Assembly (NCBI GenBank): GCA_900708905.1
Contig: CAADRB010000009.1
Span: 3,052,680 to 3,116,679, forward strand
DNA length: 64,000 nt
Direction of reading: 5' to 3'
From: Hymenolepis diminuta
Taxonomy: Eukaryota; Platyhelminthes; Cestoda; Cyclophyllidea; Hymenolepididae
The notes beneath the pieces were generated by a model, which ran no database searches, had not been told where the DNA came from, and worked only from the letters and a program-made list of their open reading frames with translations. Made by a program: the position numbers and the translations under genes. Positions 11,717 through 22,500 of this stretch are shown here, one piece after another. Within the stretch, counting starts at the first letter, position 1. The number at the start of each line of letters is the position of its first letter.

Positions 11717-12557
11717 TCATTGGCACCAGAGGGTACGGGTGTTAAGAATACATCCTTCCATTTCCTTACCTGAACGTTTGTCTGTGTCGTGTATCAGCTT
11801 ATCGTAATTCAACCTGAGGTATGGATCTTTGGTTTGTGTCTCAGCCCATTCGGAAGCCCTGCCATCGCTCAATTTAATTGTGGCGACCCTTGGAGGGTCT
11901 TGTGGGATCCTCGACAGTGTGTCCGCATTGCCGTGTTTTGATCCTGGTCGGTGCTCTAGTTTATAGTGGTATTCGGCTAAAATTTCCTGCCAGCGAGCTA
12001 TCAACCCCTCTGGATCTTGAAAACTATGTAGCCATGCGAGGGCGAAGAATAAATTCTCGCGGGTCCGGCAGGTAACATACTTAATGGCACAGTAAGTTCG
12101 ATCCAAGTTTGAAAAAGTCTTACTAGCGTAGGCCAGGTGGTGTTCCTCGCCGTTTTGGATTTGGGATAGGATCTGTATCTAAAATAAAGGTTCCCTGGTT
12201 GTTACTTAGATCGGAGAAGGTTAAAATTGGAGCCGAGGTTAACCTACGCTTAAGCTCCTCGAATGCTGACGTGCACTGTTCTGCCCATAAGAATTTGTTA
12301 GTCTTATATTGAAGGGTATGTAAAGGTTTGGCTATGTCTGCAAAGCCTCTTACGAATCGTCTATAACATCCTCCTAGACCTAAAAATCGGCGAACCTCCT
12401 CTGCATTGCGAGAGGTCGGCCATTTGAGTATTTTCGCTGTTTCTTCGCAGTCTGTGTGAACCCCATCTTTTGATATGATGTGTCCCAGGTACGTAACCGT
12501 GGTCTGCATGAACTTGCATTTTGTAGAGTTTAGCTTGAGACCCGCTTCCTTAGTCAA
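11717..12557 (-). pseudogene. RT connection and RNase H (broken)
   Basis: Minus-strand frames 12557-12123 and 12106-11717. The first contains LTKEAGLKLNSTKCKF and TYLGHIISKDGV (thumb/connection region of gypsy RT), then RRFLGLGGCYRRFVRGFA and ALTSAPIL-like sequence. The second contains the RNase H end, YHYKLEHRPGSKHGNADTLS. The frame breaks near 12115-12180. RNase H removes the RNA template during reverse transcription. Confidence 0.8.
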
Positions 12558-12589
12558 CTGAATACAGCTTTCAGTCTAGCTATGTGCTT

Positions 12590-13045
12590 GGTAATCTTGT
12601 GTGAGAAAATTATTACCTCATCTAGATAGACCTGACAGTGTGGAGATCAGGTAGCGTAATACCTTATGCGTGAGGCGTTGTAATGACGCAGGTGCGTTCA
12701 TTAGTCCGAATGGCATCGTTTCGAATTCGTATAAACCCGTTGGTACTACGAAGGCTGTTTTTCCCTGGATTTTGGGTTTACTTTTACTTACCAGTACCCA
12801 GATCTCAGATCTAATGTGCAGAAATACTGTGACCCTGTCATCGATCCTTGGCATGGGATACTGGTCCCGTTTCCTGACCGTGCTGAGTTTGCGGTAGTCC
12901 ATGCAAAGCCGAAGGGATCCATTTTTCTTTTTGGTTACCACTACGGATGCAGCCCAGGATGAAGATGGCCTAATGATCTTATTCTTTAGTAAGTTGGTGA
13001 TCTCTATAACAAACTCCTGGTATTGAGCTGGAGTTCTTCATGGTC
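12590..13045 (-). pseudogene. Reverse transcriptase fingers/palm (broken)
   Basis: Contains SSSSWAASVVVTKKKNGSLR and LCMDYRKL, then YEFETMPFGLMNAPAS, the fingers and palm motifs of gypsy RT. The active-site box lies at about 12618-12645 and reads YLDE instead of the usual YLDD, so the last metal-binding Asp is Glu. A frame change separates this box from the upstream motifs. Plus-strand open frames here are shadows. Confidence 0.8.
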
Positions 13046-13095
13046 ATAAGGCGACGGATTTAGCGCCGCCTGTGTCAATTGTGTTTTATAATACC

Positions 13096-13778
13096 TTACC
13101 AGCCAATAGACTCGCCCTCTAGAACAAAAATATCTTCGTTGATCAGAAAGGGTTTCAATTCCTCTGGAATGTTACCTAGCAGTTCTTCAGCCTTACCACT
13201 CCTCAGGGTCTTAGGCCCTTTTGAGCTTACTATACGTGACCCCAGGAAGGGACGTTCACAACCAAGTATTAGTTCGATCGCACCGTTTAGTATCAGTCTG
13301 CCTTTATCTAAGAAAATCCTTGTTTGTTGTTTCACTAGAAAGTCAATCCCTAGTAATCCGGCACCGTTGATGACCGAAGATATACACACTATGCCGAAAA
13401 TGTTAATTCCCTAACCTAAACTGTAAGTTAAATGGACCTTCACTTTTGAAGATTGACCCGTTCACACCCTTCATCACCACCGTGTTTTTTATCTATTCAG
13501 TTCCTTAATCTAGTTGGGATAGTCCCTGGCTTAACAATAGAGATTTTCGACTCTGTGTCCACTAGGAATTTGTGGACTGGGCAGTTCCCCGCATTTAAAG
13601 TATACATTCGTACGGTTTCGTACTTACCCTGAATAGCTCGAGTGGGCCTGGGGTGTCTATACGGGGAACTTTGGTTGATAATGGATATTTCGACAAGGTG
13701 AGGTTTTTGGGTGGTTGTGATTACCCAGGGTTGTGGCGAAGTTATTCGCTGCTTTGATGAGTTCCACGATACATCCAT
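13096..13778 (-). pseudogene. Aspartic protease region (broken)
   Basis: Two minus-strand frames, 13778-13497 and 13389-13096, are separated by stops. The first ends with VHKFLVDTESKISIV, the catalytic-loop region of a retropepsin; the invariant D-[TS]-G reads DTE. The second has GAGLLGIDFLVKQQTRI, the second conserved retropepsin motif (ILG.DF). If intact it would cut the Gag-Pol polyprotein. The Gly-to-Glu change in the active-site triad should abolish activity. Confidence 0.75.
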
Positions 13779-13860
13779 GCTCTAGTGGTCTGAGATGAGT
13801 TTGGAGAGAAGGTGGATAGGTTCGCGCTATGAAGCAGTTTGAAACAAGGTACTCCTGGTC

Positions 13861-14402
13861 TTATGGGAAGAATCTGCTTCCCGTGGATTTGGCGAGGATT
13901 GCTTGCAGGGCCATGGCGAATTGGGCGCATGATTCTCCGAGTTGCTGTTTGCGCGTGAAGAAGTCACTCATTACTCTTGGCTCTTCGTGATGCTCATCAG
14001 GTTGATTATAGGCGGTTTAGCATAATCATAGTCCGAGTTCTCCATAACGCATTTCAGCTGGAGCCAGAACCTGATGTCTTTAGAAAGGGCGAAGAAGAGT
14101 GTCTTCATTTTAACTGCACTGGGATATTTGGAGAGGAGTAGGTCCGTGGACATGAACCACTGGCTGAGTGATGTCGCGGAGTCGTAAGGTATGAGCCGAG
14201 GCATGAGGTGGAGAGGTTGTGCATAAGGATAACAGGGGAAGGGTGGGTAGAGATTGACATAGGGCGTGGCAGGGTTCGAATTGCCTTGCGACGACGACTG
14301 GGGAGAATCCAGAGTTTTCTGTGTGTCTGAAATGTCTTGAGCGGCTGTTTTGGTAAGGATATTAGGAGGATTAAAAGAGTCAATTATTTTTTTCGCTGCC
14401 AC
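13861..14402 (-). pseudogene. gag remnant
   Basis: The frame opens with GTG at 14402, inside the primer-site sequence, giving (V)AAKKIIDSFNPP. The middle is Pro/Tyr-rich, followed by LSQWFMSTDLLLSKYPSAVK and KDIRFWLQL, which resembles gypsy capsid regions. A stop ends this frame near 13971, and capsid-like sequence (FFTRKQQLGESCAQFAMALQ) continues in another frame to a stop at 13861. No zinc knuckle seen. No ATG is visible at the expected start. Confidence 0.65.
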
Positions 14403-14404
14403 CA

Positions 14405-14750
14405 GTATAAGACTAGCCGAACTTAGATAGAAGGATTAAGGTCAGATGGGGGCTTCGTCTATTACAATATAGAGAGCACAGGGAGAGGGAAATTGAACAG
14501 AGAGCTTTGGTTCAACGATAGAGGCTTGGAACGCACACGTACACAGGTGATGAAGATGGAGGCCGCGTGATGAAGGAGCACGTCACCACACTGACACGCC
14601 ATGTTATAGCCCGTATGAGCATCTAGGCTTCTTTGCAGGTAGGCGCCTCGCTGGTTGGCTCATCCTCGGTAGCCCTCATTGGTTCTTTTCGTGGAGTAGC
14701 TTGTGATTGGTAGTATGCAAAAAGAAAGAAAGATATGATTGGTTAGTTTG
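14405..14750 (-). repeat. 5' LTR of the gypsy element
   Basis: About 346 bp. Its inverted copy lies at 9288-9630 and its direct, truncated copy at 10357-10447. It ends CTTATAC (minus strand) directly before TGGTGGCAGCG. It contains a TATA-like CTCTATATTGTAATAG and a short frame, MRATEDEPTSEAPTCKEA then stop. The outer edge is imprecise, because similarity between the copies fades past 14750. Confidence 0.8.
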
Positions 14751-14760
14751 TCTTTGGTTT

Positions 14761-14780
14761 CGCCGCCATTTATGACGGCG
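14761..14780. promoter_or_regulatory. Hairpin with a YY1-like site upstream of ORC5
   Basis: CGCCGCCATTTATGACGGCG is a near-perfect inverted repeat. On the minus strand it contains AAATGGCGGC, which matches the core of the animal YY1 consensus. It lies 74-93 bp before the ORC5 ATG, at the outer edge of the LTR. Promoter function is inferred only. Confidence 0.35.
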
Positions 14781-14853
14781 CCCTATACCTCGTATCTTAC
14801 TTTTTATTATAATTGAGAGAGGGCATAGGTTTTTTCTTCCTGTGCTCGTATCA

Positions 14854-14928
14854 ATGACACGTGAAATAACTCCAAAGCCAATTGCCAGAGAAGAAGAATT
14901 TGATTACCTTTGTTCTATTATTGGGAAG
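14854..14928 (+). CDS. ORC5: ORC5 exon 1
   Basis: 25 codons, MTREITPKPIAREEEF then DYLCSIIGK, donor GTATTT. Comparable to the N-terminal CRESQVSILQSLFG of human ORC5. The 5' leader is squeezed into about 100 bp from the LTR. Confidence 0.85.
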
Positions 14929-17900
14929 GTATTTTGGGATTTGCGATCCCTAAATAGTTTATTTAAAATATTTTTATTTTTTCATAACGAAATTCTAGTT
15001 ATGAACAAATTAATGTAAATTTATTTACGTTGATGCATACCAATATTTATTCTTCCCCTGTACTAGGATATTCCAGCATCTTCATGTGTGGTACTCTCCG
15101 GGCCTTCGGGCTGTGGCAAAACCAGCCTTTCTCACTCTGTTCTCCTTCATCTTTCCAAAGTTAATAAAGGCTTCCGGTATATTGACGTTAGTTGTTTAGA
15201 AGCTTGTTCATCCAAATCCTCTGAGTCAGCTCTTCCCTCTCGCAGTATTATGCTTTTTGATGTCATTCTTTACGAATTTAAGGAGCAGTTTCTTTCCAGT
15301 TTTCTTCAGTTTGACTACAAGTGTAACAGTGCTGCCGCATTTGTTGAACATATTGGTGATTTGTTCCACAAAATAGCTGGTACTGAGGAGCAAGGTAAAT
15401 TTTCGTTTCGCGTGCTCTACTAAAATGCGTTTAAGTAAGCTGATCTTTACAATTTTTCCTTCTGGTTTAGGTACATTTTGCATCACCTTACATCAAGCCG
15501 AACAATTGCGAGATATGCCCGACAATATACTCCCCATTATAGTAAACCTGGATGCCCTAGTTCGTGAGTACATGCGAATACACTATCCTAATACCAGAGC
15601 TCCAAATATCGTTACTCTACTGCTAACTTCATGCATTTGGGATAAATTCTACTCCGGTACTTTCTCTTCCGAGCCCGCATGTATTTATCTAAAGGCATAC
15701 ACTCGTGACGAATTGACTAAGATTCTTATTAGTGCTGCACCGGTTGAATCCCCACGCTATGGGAGATTTATTAATATTCTCTTAACGGTGTGCCTTCCTG
15801 TTACTCGAAATATCAAGGAACTTCTTTTCCTTGCTCAGGTAGGCATTCAAGATGATAATATTAAAGTATGTTAATATCATTACTCATTGTATAGCGGAAA
15901 ATTTTAAGTCCTTATTTTCAATGAGAAATTTATCGATACGAATAATTCACTGATTGACTAATGTAGTATGCCTCTGATAGAAAATTTACACCCTCAATGT
16001 CTAACATTTTCCGTCGTGCAGTATTTTAACTGCGGTGTGTTGACTAATAAAAAGTGATCAGTTATGGGGAAATACATAACAGTCCGTATCACGCCATAAG
16101 TGTTAGGCAAATTTTTGTTCTGAAATTTGATAGTTCTTTATCCTTAAGGCCTCTTTAAGATATCTGGCGACTTGAAGTTTTGTTAAAATGCTTTTCACCA
16201 CATATTTCACGAATCGGTTCCAATTCGATTGTTAACAAAAGAAGCCCCCCCTCCCCTCCCTCCTATCGTATCTACATAACAGTTATCAATTATAATATTA
16301 TTGTAAAAATGCTCTACTTTAGTCGAAGCTAATATAGGATAGAGAAAAGTATTTAAGCTGTTGCTTTTTTCCAGTTTTACGAATGCCATTACCACAAGGT
16401 AGGTAGGAGACAGTATCGTTGGCAGATTATTATGTTAGAAGAATTGGGTGAAAAATTGACCAAATGGTATGGTAAAGATCCATTAGCAGGTTTCATAATA
16501 ACGGCGTGGAGGTGGGTGACAAGTAAGTTAAATTCGTAGAGATGAGTTATACATTGGACGAAGTGAAGTGGAAAATTGGATAAGGTAGCTATACAGCCGT
16601 GAGCACTCCCCGAGGTAGCTGCAAGCTAAGAAAGTAAAAAGTCTGGCAAAGCTTTAATTATTTTTTAACATTTTTTTTTCGTATCCACAGTGGCAATTAT
16701 TTGCCTCCTTAGTGTGTTCTTTATCTAAATTGAGTCTGCCATCGAATAGGCGTGTACGCTTGATGAGTTTTTTTTAAATCAGAACTTTATCATCTCACAT
16801 TCATTTGGACTGTGGGGGTGAATATTCATACAAGTAAGAAGAAACTACAAACTTTTCAATATGTCAAAGTGAGGCCTTCCCACATTTGCATTTTAGTTCA
16901 ATTGGAAAGCATTTGATGAGCCAGTAGTCAAAGGCCTTGTTGCTCCAGACGATGAATGGGGACAGTACCGACATGCTTTGCCAACTCTCAAACACTCTCT
17001 ATCAACCATCTATCTACGACCTGAGCACGAACCCGATGAAAATTTTGACACTACTGTGCAGCAGAAAGTGCCAGCTGTATCTCAACTCCTCGAGTTACCT
17101 CTTTATCCTCGTTACCTTCTTGTTGCCGCTTACATTGCGTCTTACAATCCCAAAGCAGCGGATAAACGTTTTCTTGTTAAGGTACGTGGATTCTGTTTTT
17201 CTATCAAAATTTAGCTGCCTTTGTACATGATTCCTTTAATTGCTTTATCTTGATCAATTGATCGAAATAATTTAATGCCGAGCCCATTAAAACGCCAATT
17301 TTTATCACATAAAAATTTATCCCGATAGGTAATCTTCGAATGATTGTGGTAAAGTTATTTAGATAGAACTATTGATTTTGTCATAAAAATAATAGATATT
17401 AGGAAAGCTGAGTCTACTGGATCATACCACTCCGATAGTAGCCTTAAGAGATTATGTTGTTGCCAGGTTAGGCGATTGTTAAAGCAATGCTACGGGCTTG
17501 GTTGATTCAAACCCAATAGAAATGCCAGGGAATGACGGTAGTGCTGTGCCTCCAAGACAATTTATCATTTCAACCATGGTGTTACTTTTCTATTCAAATA
17601 TTTGTTAAAGGTCTAACCACCGCCAGATCAGCGACTGTTTTGCTCATTCGACCTGTGTAGACAAGCTGACAAGAGAAGTTGCATATTTATTATTCATGGT
17701 AAGAATACCAGGTGGACTTAGAGATCGGTTGTGAGATGCCCATTATCCGTTCATAGACAAAGTGTTGACGTTCTGAGTAAATGAAAAATTAGGTGCTAGA
17801 CATGGGGCCCCCTGTTAAGTGATTGGAATACTCTTTCCGCCATTCAGTTTATCACTATAGTTTAATTTTTTTCTTTCCTTTTTATTTCAATTTTAGAACA

Positions 17901-19549
17901 CTGGTAAAATGTCATCCCGTGGTAAACATACTGACAAGCGGGTGGAAAATGTAAGTTCTAACATTTTTTCATTCCTTCCATTTAGGGCAAATTTACTCAT
18001 TGATGATTTTGGTCAGTGTTAGGCAATAAATTTAGATTACAGTTGTTGCCTCCTTAACGGAGAGCAGCGTATGAATGCATGGATTCCCCCCATAGATTAG
18101 ATCCTTAAGATCGTCAAGGTAAGGTATTCTGCATTCACTCTGATGGGAAACTCATATTTTTATCTCTTCTTCCTCTTTTTCATCAGAATTAGCCAGTGAG
18201 GTTGGCCATTCATTATTACTGGCTGTTCACTGATGAACATTCGTTGCATCAGCGATATACAAGAGTTAGTGAGAGTAGAGATGCTACTGTGTTATATATT
18301 GTAAATGGTGTCAGCCGACATCTGAAGTCTTTTTAAGTTTATTTTTGGTAAAAATACATTGTATTGATGATTTTAAATATATTTTTAGAGCGACTTTTCT
18401 CTCCCTTTTTGAGGTACCGGAATTGTCGCCTATTACGGCTGTCTCACGCTGATAGCTCCAAAATATCTCTTTTGTTCAAGAAGTCCATTCGTTGAAACTT
18501 AGATAAATAGATCTCAACAACAAATCCAACATTATACTTTCTTATTGGACGTATTAAGTCTCTATTCTGACTTCTCTTCTTTGAATATGTTTTGGACTAA
18601 AAATTAAGCGGCCCTAAGCATGAATCTCCAGTCGTCTCAGATATTAATTTAGTTTATAATACTGTAGATATCATAGCTAGTAGGAAGCAATCGTTGATGG
18701 CATCAGAAGAGAATACATACTTGGGTGTTCAAGAGGTTACAAGTATAGCGGTGCACAGTTGACGCTTCTCATGGCTAACTAGGATGTCCACAGTATTGAG
18801 CTCCTAATCATAGAATCTGAGATGTCTAAAATCCCATTCCAACGCCACTAAACTGCCATCCTCAATCTACCCAAAGATAGATGAGTGAGTAATTGAATAC
18901 GTCTTATTGGGTTAGTTCAGAAAGGAACTTTTTAGGTAGGTAGCTTTAACAGGCAGCTCATTAACAAAGAGGGTTTTCGAGGGCATACTGTATGTCCTAA
19001 ATTTAAACCAGGATACAAAAGCCTTATTAATTCGGGAAACGGTCGAAAATATAATGTGAAATTCTACGCTAATCGTGTTTCGATGAATTTTATATCTATC
19101 AAAGATGTCATTTTTTAAAATGTATATACATATGTATATATTTTTTCATAAACAATTCTATCTAGATCAATAACCATCTCCATGGGCCACGTCTATTTCC
19201 ACTGGATCGTCTGATTGCCATTTTCTATGCTCTCCTGAATCTTGAAGGTGGTGATGAGGAGGATAATCGGTTGCCTCCACTGAGCAGCAAGTTGATCGGT
19301 TCCGTGGGGGCTCTGTGTGGACTGGGTCTCTTAGCTTCAACATCTAGTGCTTTGGCAGCCGGTTGTGGTTCATCTGGTGCCGGTGGAAATACTTCATCAT
19401 TGGAAACCTCCGTGTTTAGAAGCAGCGGACATAACGATGATCCTCTCTTCAATCCAAAATATCGGTGCTTGGTGAATTTGGAGACGGCTAAAGTCATTGC
19501 TAGATCTATTGATATTGATATTAGCGGATATCTTTTCGATTTTGTATGA
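14854..19549 (+). CDS. ORC5: Origin recognition complex subunit 5
   Basis: ORC5 is a subunit of the six-protein complex that marks replication origins and loads MCM in the nucleus. Exons: 14854-14928, 15067-15394, 15471-15838, 16897-17181, 17897-17950, 19166-19549. All introns are GT-AG and phases agree, giving 497 residues; human ORC5 has 435. Walker A GPSGCGKTS lies at residues 37-45. The Walker B region, ITLHQAEQLRD (139-149), aligns to human IVLDKAEYLRD but has His for the first acidic residue. Strong family matches are RFINILLTVCLPVTRNIKEL, LVAAYIASYNPKAADKRF, FPLDRLIAIFYALL and the end SGYLFDFV. A Gly/Ser/Ala-rich insertion occupies about residues 427-448. The ATG is the first in frame and gives the expected RE-rich N-terminus. 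The gene is complete and looks functional. Confidence 0.95.
15067..15394 (+). CDS. ORC5: ORC5 exon 2 (Walker A)
   Basis: Begins DIPASSCVVLSGPSGCGKTS after the acceptor TACTAG and ends with phase 1 at GAGCAAG|GTAAAT. Carries the ATP-binding P-loop of the AAA+ domain. Confidence 0.9.
15471..15838 (+). CDS. ORC5: ORC5 exon 3 (Walker B region and lid)
   Basis: Follows a 76-nt intron. Starts GTFCITLHQAEQLRDMPDN and ends KELLFLAQ before GTAGGC. Covers the rest of the AAA+ fold. Confidence 0.9.
15839..16896 (+). other. ORC5 intron 3
   Basis: About 1.06 kb with no coding signal. It contains a run of four C-tracts at 16245-16262, so the minus strand could form a G-quadruplex. Confidence 0.6.
16897..17181 (+). 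CDS. ORC5: ORC5 exon 4
   Basis: 95 codons from FNWKAFDEPVVKGLVAP to DKRFLVK, acceptor CATTTTAG, donor GTACGT. Includes the conserved AAYIASYNP segment. Confidence 0.9.
17897..17950 (+). CDS. ORC5: ORC5 exon 5
   Basis: 54 nt, 18 codons, NTGKMSSRGKHTDKRVEN: a short basic linker in the place of human HHGKIKKTNFLKKHEK. Donor GTAAGT. Confidence 0.8.
17951..19165 (+). other. ORC5 intron 5
   Basis: About 1.2 kb, AT-rich, with a TATATACATATGTATATA palindrome-like tract near 19120. Nothing coding seen. Intron 4 (17182-17896) is likewise empty. Confidence 0.5.
19166..19549 (+). CDS. ORC5: ORC5 exon 6, winged-helix C-terminus
   Basis: Begins INNHLHGPRLFPLDRLIAIF and ends DISGYLFDFV then TGA. Contains the Gly/Ser/Ala-rich insertion. 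A minus-strand open frame over 19225-19620 is a shadow. Confidence 0.9.
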   Translation: MNNHLHGPRLFPLDRLIAIFYALLNLEGGDEEDNRLPPLSSKLIGSVGALCGLGLLASTSSALAAGCGSSGAGGNTSSLETSVFRSSGHNDDPLFNPKYRCLVNLETAKVIARSIDIDISGYLFDFV

Positions 19550-22500
19550 GTAAACGTTTTTTGTATGCGATTAAAGGTTATTTTTTGATAAATGGAAACT
19601 TTAAGATACTTAACGTTCACATTTGCCCATTTTATGGACTTTTTGTTATATTACCTATAAAATGGCTTGTCCCTGAGTAGATGGCGATTTTTAGTAAAAC
19701 AATTTTTGTGTCCAAATGTTTTGCATTCAGACGTCCTTGTTTCTGGTAAATTATCAAATATAATGCATCTTCTCGATATTTAAATATGGCTGTTTATGGG
19801 CTATAGAGTATTATTTTCTCTCCGGAAAAGTTATTAACCTTTGTTCCATAGTTTGACTGAGGCTTTGCATGGGATAACTGATATCAATTTCGTTCTTTTA
19901 GTCAGGTGATTATTGTAATTTCCACCATTATAGATCTATCGGTAGAGGGATTGAATGCGAAAGAAGTTATCAACAATCTAAACAAATTCTGGTTTAATTA
20001 TGTAGTTATCTCTGATCATTCTTCCAGAGCATAAAGATTTTTGAAAACTGCAACATCGTTATATTGCAACAATTCATCCTGCATACATGGCAGGTAGACG
20101 AAAAATCGGAAGTATAATTGACCGTTAAAGTTTAATAAATGAGTAAAGTGGTATTTGATTGTGTTGCTGTTTGTTGATCGCTGATCCGCTCTTAGAAGCG
20201 TTGGATGTTCTGCAGGTTCGTTTTCACTGATAAGGATAATCATCTGGAAAAGCAGTTGAAGTTTACCTTCAGTCTAATTATTAGTGTTCTTCGTAGATTC
20301 GGTGACGGTATGTTCTGTTAAGATACTTAGTCACATTGATTTGTACTTGTGGTGAAAAATTAAAGCCATGAGGCACAGCCACTCCGTTGCATTGACTGAC
20401 CGTAGGAGTTCCATTGTCAGATGCGACCAGTCATGGCAACTGAATGACAGTATCACGGTTTTAATTTGACATCGTCACTACAAATGAATGTGACTAAATA
20501 TCTAAACGGAACATATCTTGCTGCTGAATCTACGGACCAGCAAATTAGAAATGTTTAATATCTAGTCACTTCAACCGATTGATGTAATCGGGTGGGTTCG
20601 TGTTATATAAACAGATTAAAGACAGATATTTTCATATAAAAAATCACAGATTTGCATTACTTACACTAAGTTAACTTACTGAATAATTGTAACCTTAAAA
20701 TCTTAGTTAATGCTGAAAATTAATTTCAAATCCAACACTAATTATTTTGCTTCTTCATCATCCATAACTTAAATCAATGAAGTAAAGCTCTTCTAAACCA
20801 TGAATTTTAATTTGGTTAAATATTGTGTTTAACCAATTTAATTTATACTAAACAAAAAACATTACATTACAAAATTTAAAATATATTATTTATTCTATAG
20901 ATGGTCAGAAATGCGAAAACTCCTTCTTTCTCCCTAAAAAGTCAAAAATCAAATGACTACCCTGAAGCCAAAAGTAAGGAGAGGAGGTAGAGCACATTAG
21001 CAGCCCAAATTTGTGATTTTTGACTTTATTCGACCAGAGGTAGTATTTAAGTTTTGAGCTCCGGTTTTTTACATTTGAATCTAATCGCCAATTTTGATGT
21101 TCCAGTTTGGCTTTGAACTTGTGTAGCCGTAGTTATTAACCATTCACGCACAACTGAGTTAATAAAAAATTACTGACTAAGCTTATATTTCAGTAGCGCA
21201 ATGTATTTGGCAATTTAAAATATAGGTCAAGGTGTGATTATTGAACTAGTTCTGGTAATGTGTCTAAATCTGTTCTGTTTTAGTATTTACCAGGACAAGG
21301 ACTAAATATTATTCCTGATTTAAACAAGAGCGTATTTCAATGAAATTTTCTTTTTATCCACAAAGTCATTATTTGTATTGGATCTGGTTTTAGAGCTATT
21401 GTTAGATCAATTTAGTAAATTATCTAATTAAAAGTCTGTCTAACTCATTTGAATAAGGTTATTTATTTTATAGGGAGCATTTCGGGGTCACTTGAGTTTT
21501 ACCCAGATTATGCTTGTATAAGAATCCAAATCTTCAAGCCTCATTGGAAATTAATATACTTACCTATATATAGGTAAGTATTTATTAAAGAGCATCTTAT
21601 AGAAAAGGCAAGATAAAATGCAAGGGTATAAAGATCTTTAATGAAAAGAAGGACAGATAAGTAAACTAAGAAATATTACACTTCCGTTCCCAGTAGCACG
21701 GGAACAATAGTTGCGTACGTTCAATGGTTCACTCTGTGCCATTGTTGGCATGTGCCTCCGTACTGGCTGCTCACTGATTCATTAATCCGTATAGTTGACT
21801 ACGCCGTATTCTAATACTCCAAGGCTCAAATGTCGGATTTGACTTCTGGGTTCCTGAACGTGCTAATACCCAGGTTGTTCATAGCTTATCAACTAGTCAG
21901 TTTTTTGAATAATTGAGCATTTCAATTCAGCATATTTTTCCCCATTTATGGTAAAGTGTAAATGTCAGGTCCACTCATTTGTGTATGTTATCGTGTTCAA
22001 ACACTCAACTGAGCCAAGTAGACTCGCTGATCTTATTCGATTTGCTAAGAGGATGTTTCAAAAAAGTCGAAGAATTAGGTACTTTTGCCACTCTCCTAAA
22101 AGTTCACACCTACAGATGGAAGCTTTCTATTAACATAGGGCCAATAATACACGGATAGGCCATAATGGTGAATTTCATTTTTAAATTCACCAAAAGATAA
22201 AATATATTTTATAGTTCGTTTATAAGGCCATCAAATAATCTGGTTGTTAGATAAATAGGCGGAATATCATTGTAAGACAAGTTACATAAATGATCCTTTG
22301 GAAGTAAAAGCAATCATTTTGGGGTTGAGAAATAGGGAGAACAAGCTTGGAATGGTACAAAGAGATGGCCTTGTCACACGTGCCAGTAGCATACAGTCGG
22401 AGACTAGTTCCATATGTAGCCCTCATTAGCATTGGTCCATCTATTTGTACGTAGCTGGTTATTAGGTACTTTGAATGACGGAGCCCTCACATTGATCGGT

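Larger units (their letters stand above)
10357..14750 (-). mobile_element. Defective Ty3/gypsy-type LTR retroelement
   Basis: In minus-strand order: LTR (14750-14405), tRNA-Leu-type primer site, gag, protease, reverse transcriptase, RNase H, integrase, truncated LTR (10447-10357). The pol order with integrase last is diagnostic of Ty3/gypsy (Metaviridae) rather than copia. Each domain is broken by frameshifts or stops and carries catalytic changes, so this copy cannot act alone. I see no envelope gene and no chromodomain. It fills the space between two divergent host genes, with its 5' LTR next to ORC5. Confidence 0.85.

Noticed and set aside
13079..13414. 111-codon plus-strand open frame
   Set aside because: It mirrors the protease region on the minus strand, which has recognisable retropepsin motifs.
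19225..19620. 131-codon minus-strand open frame
   Set aside because: Shadow of the last ORC5 exon.
20350..20470. Minus-strand DNGT-like motif resembling an integrase core
   Set aside because: Only four residues match; no supporting motifs around it.
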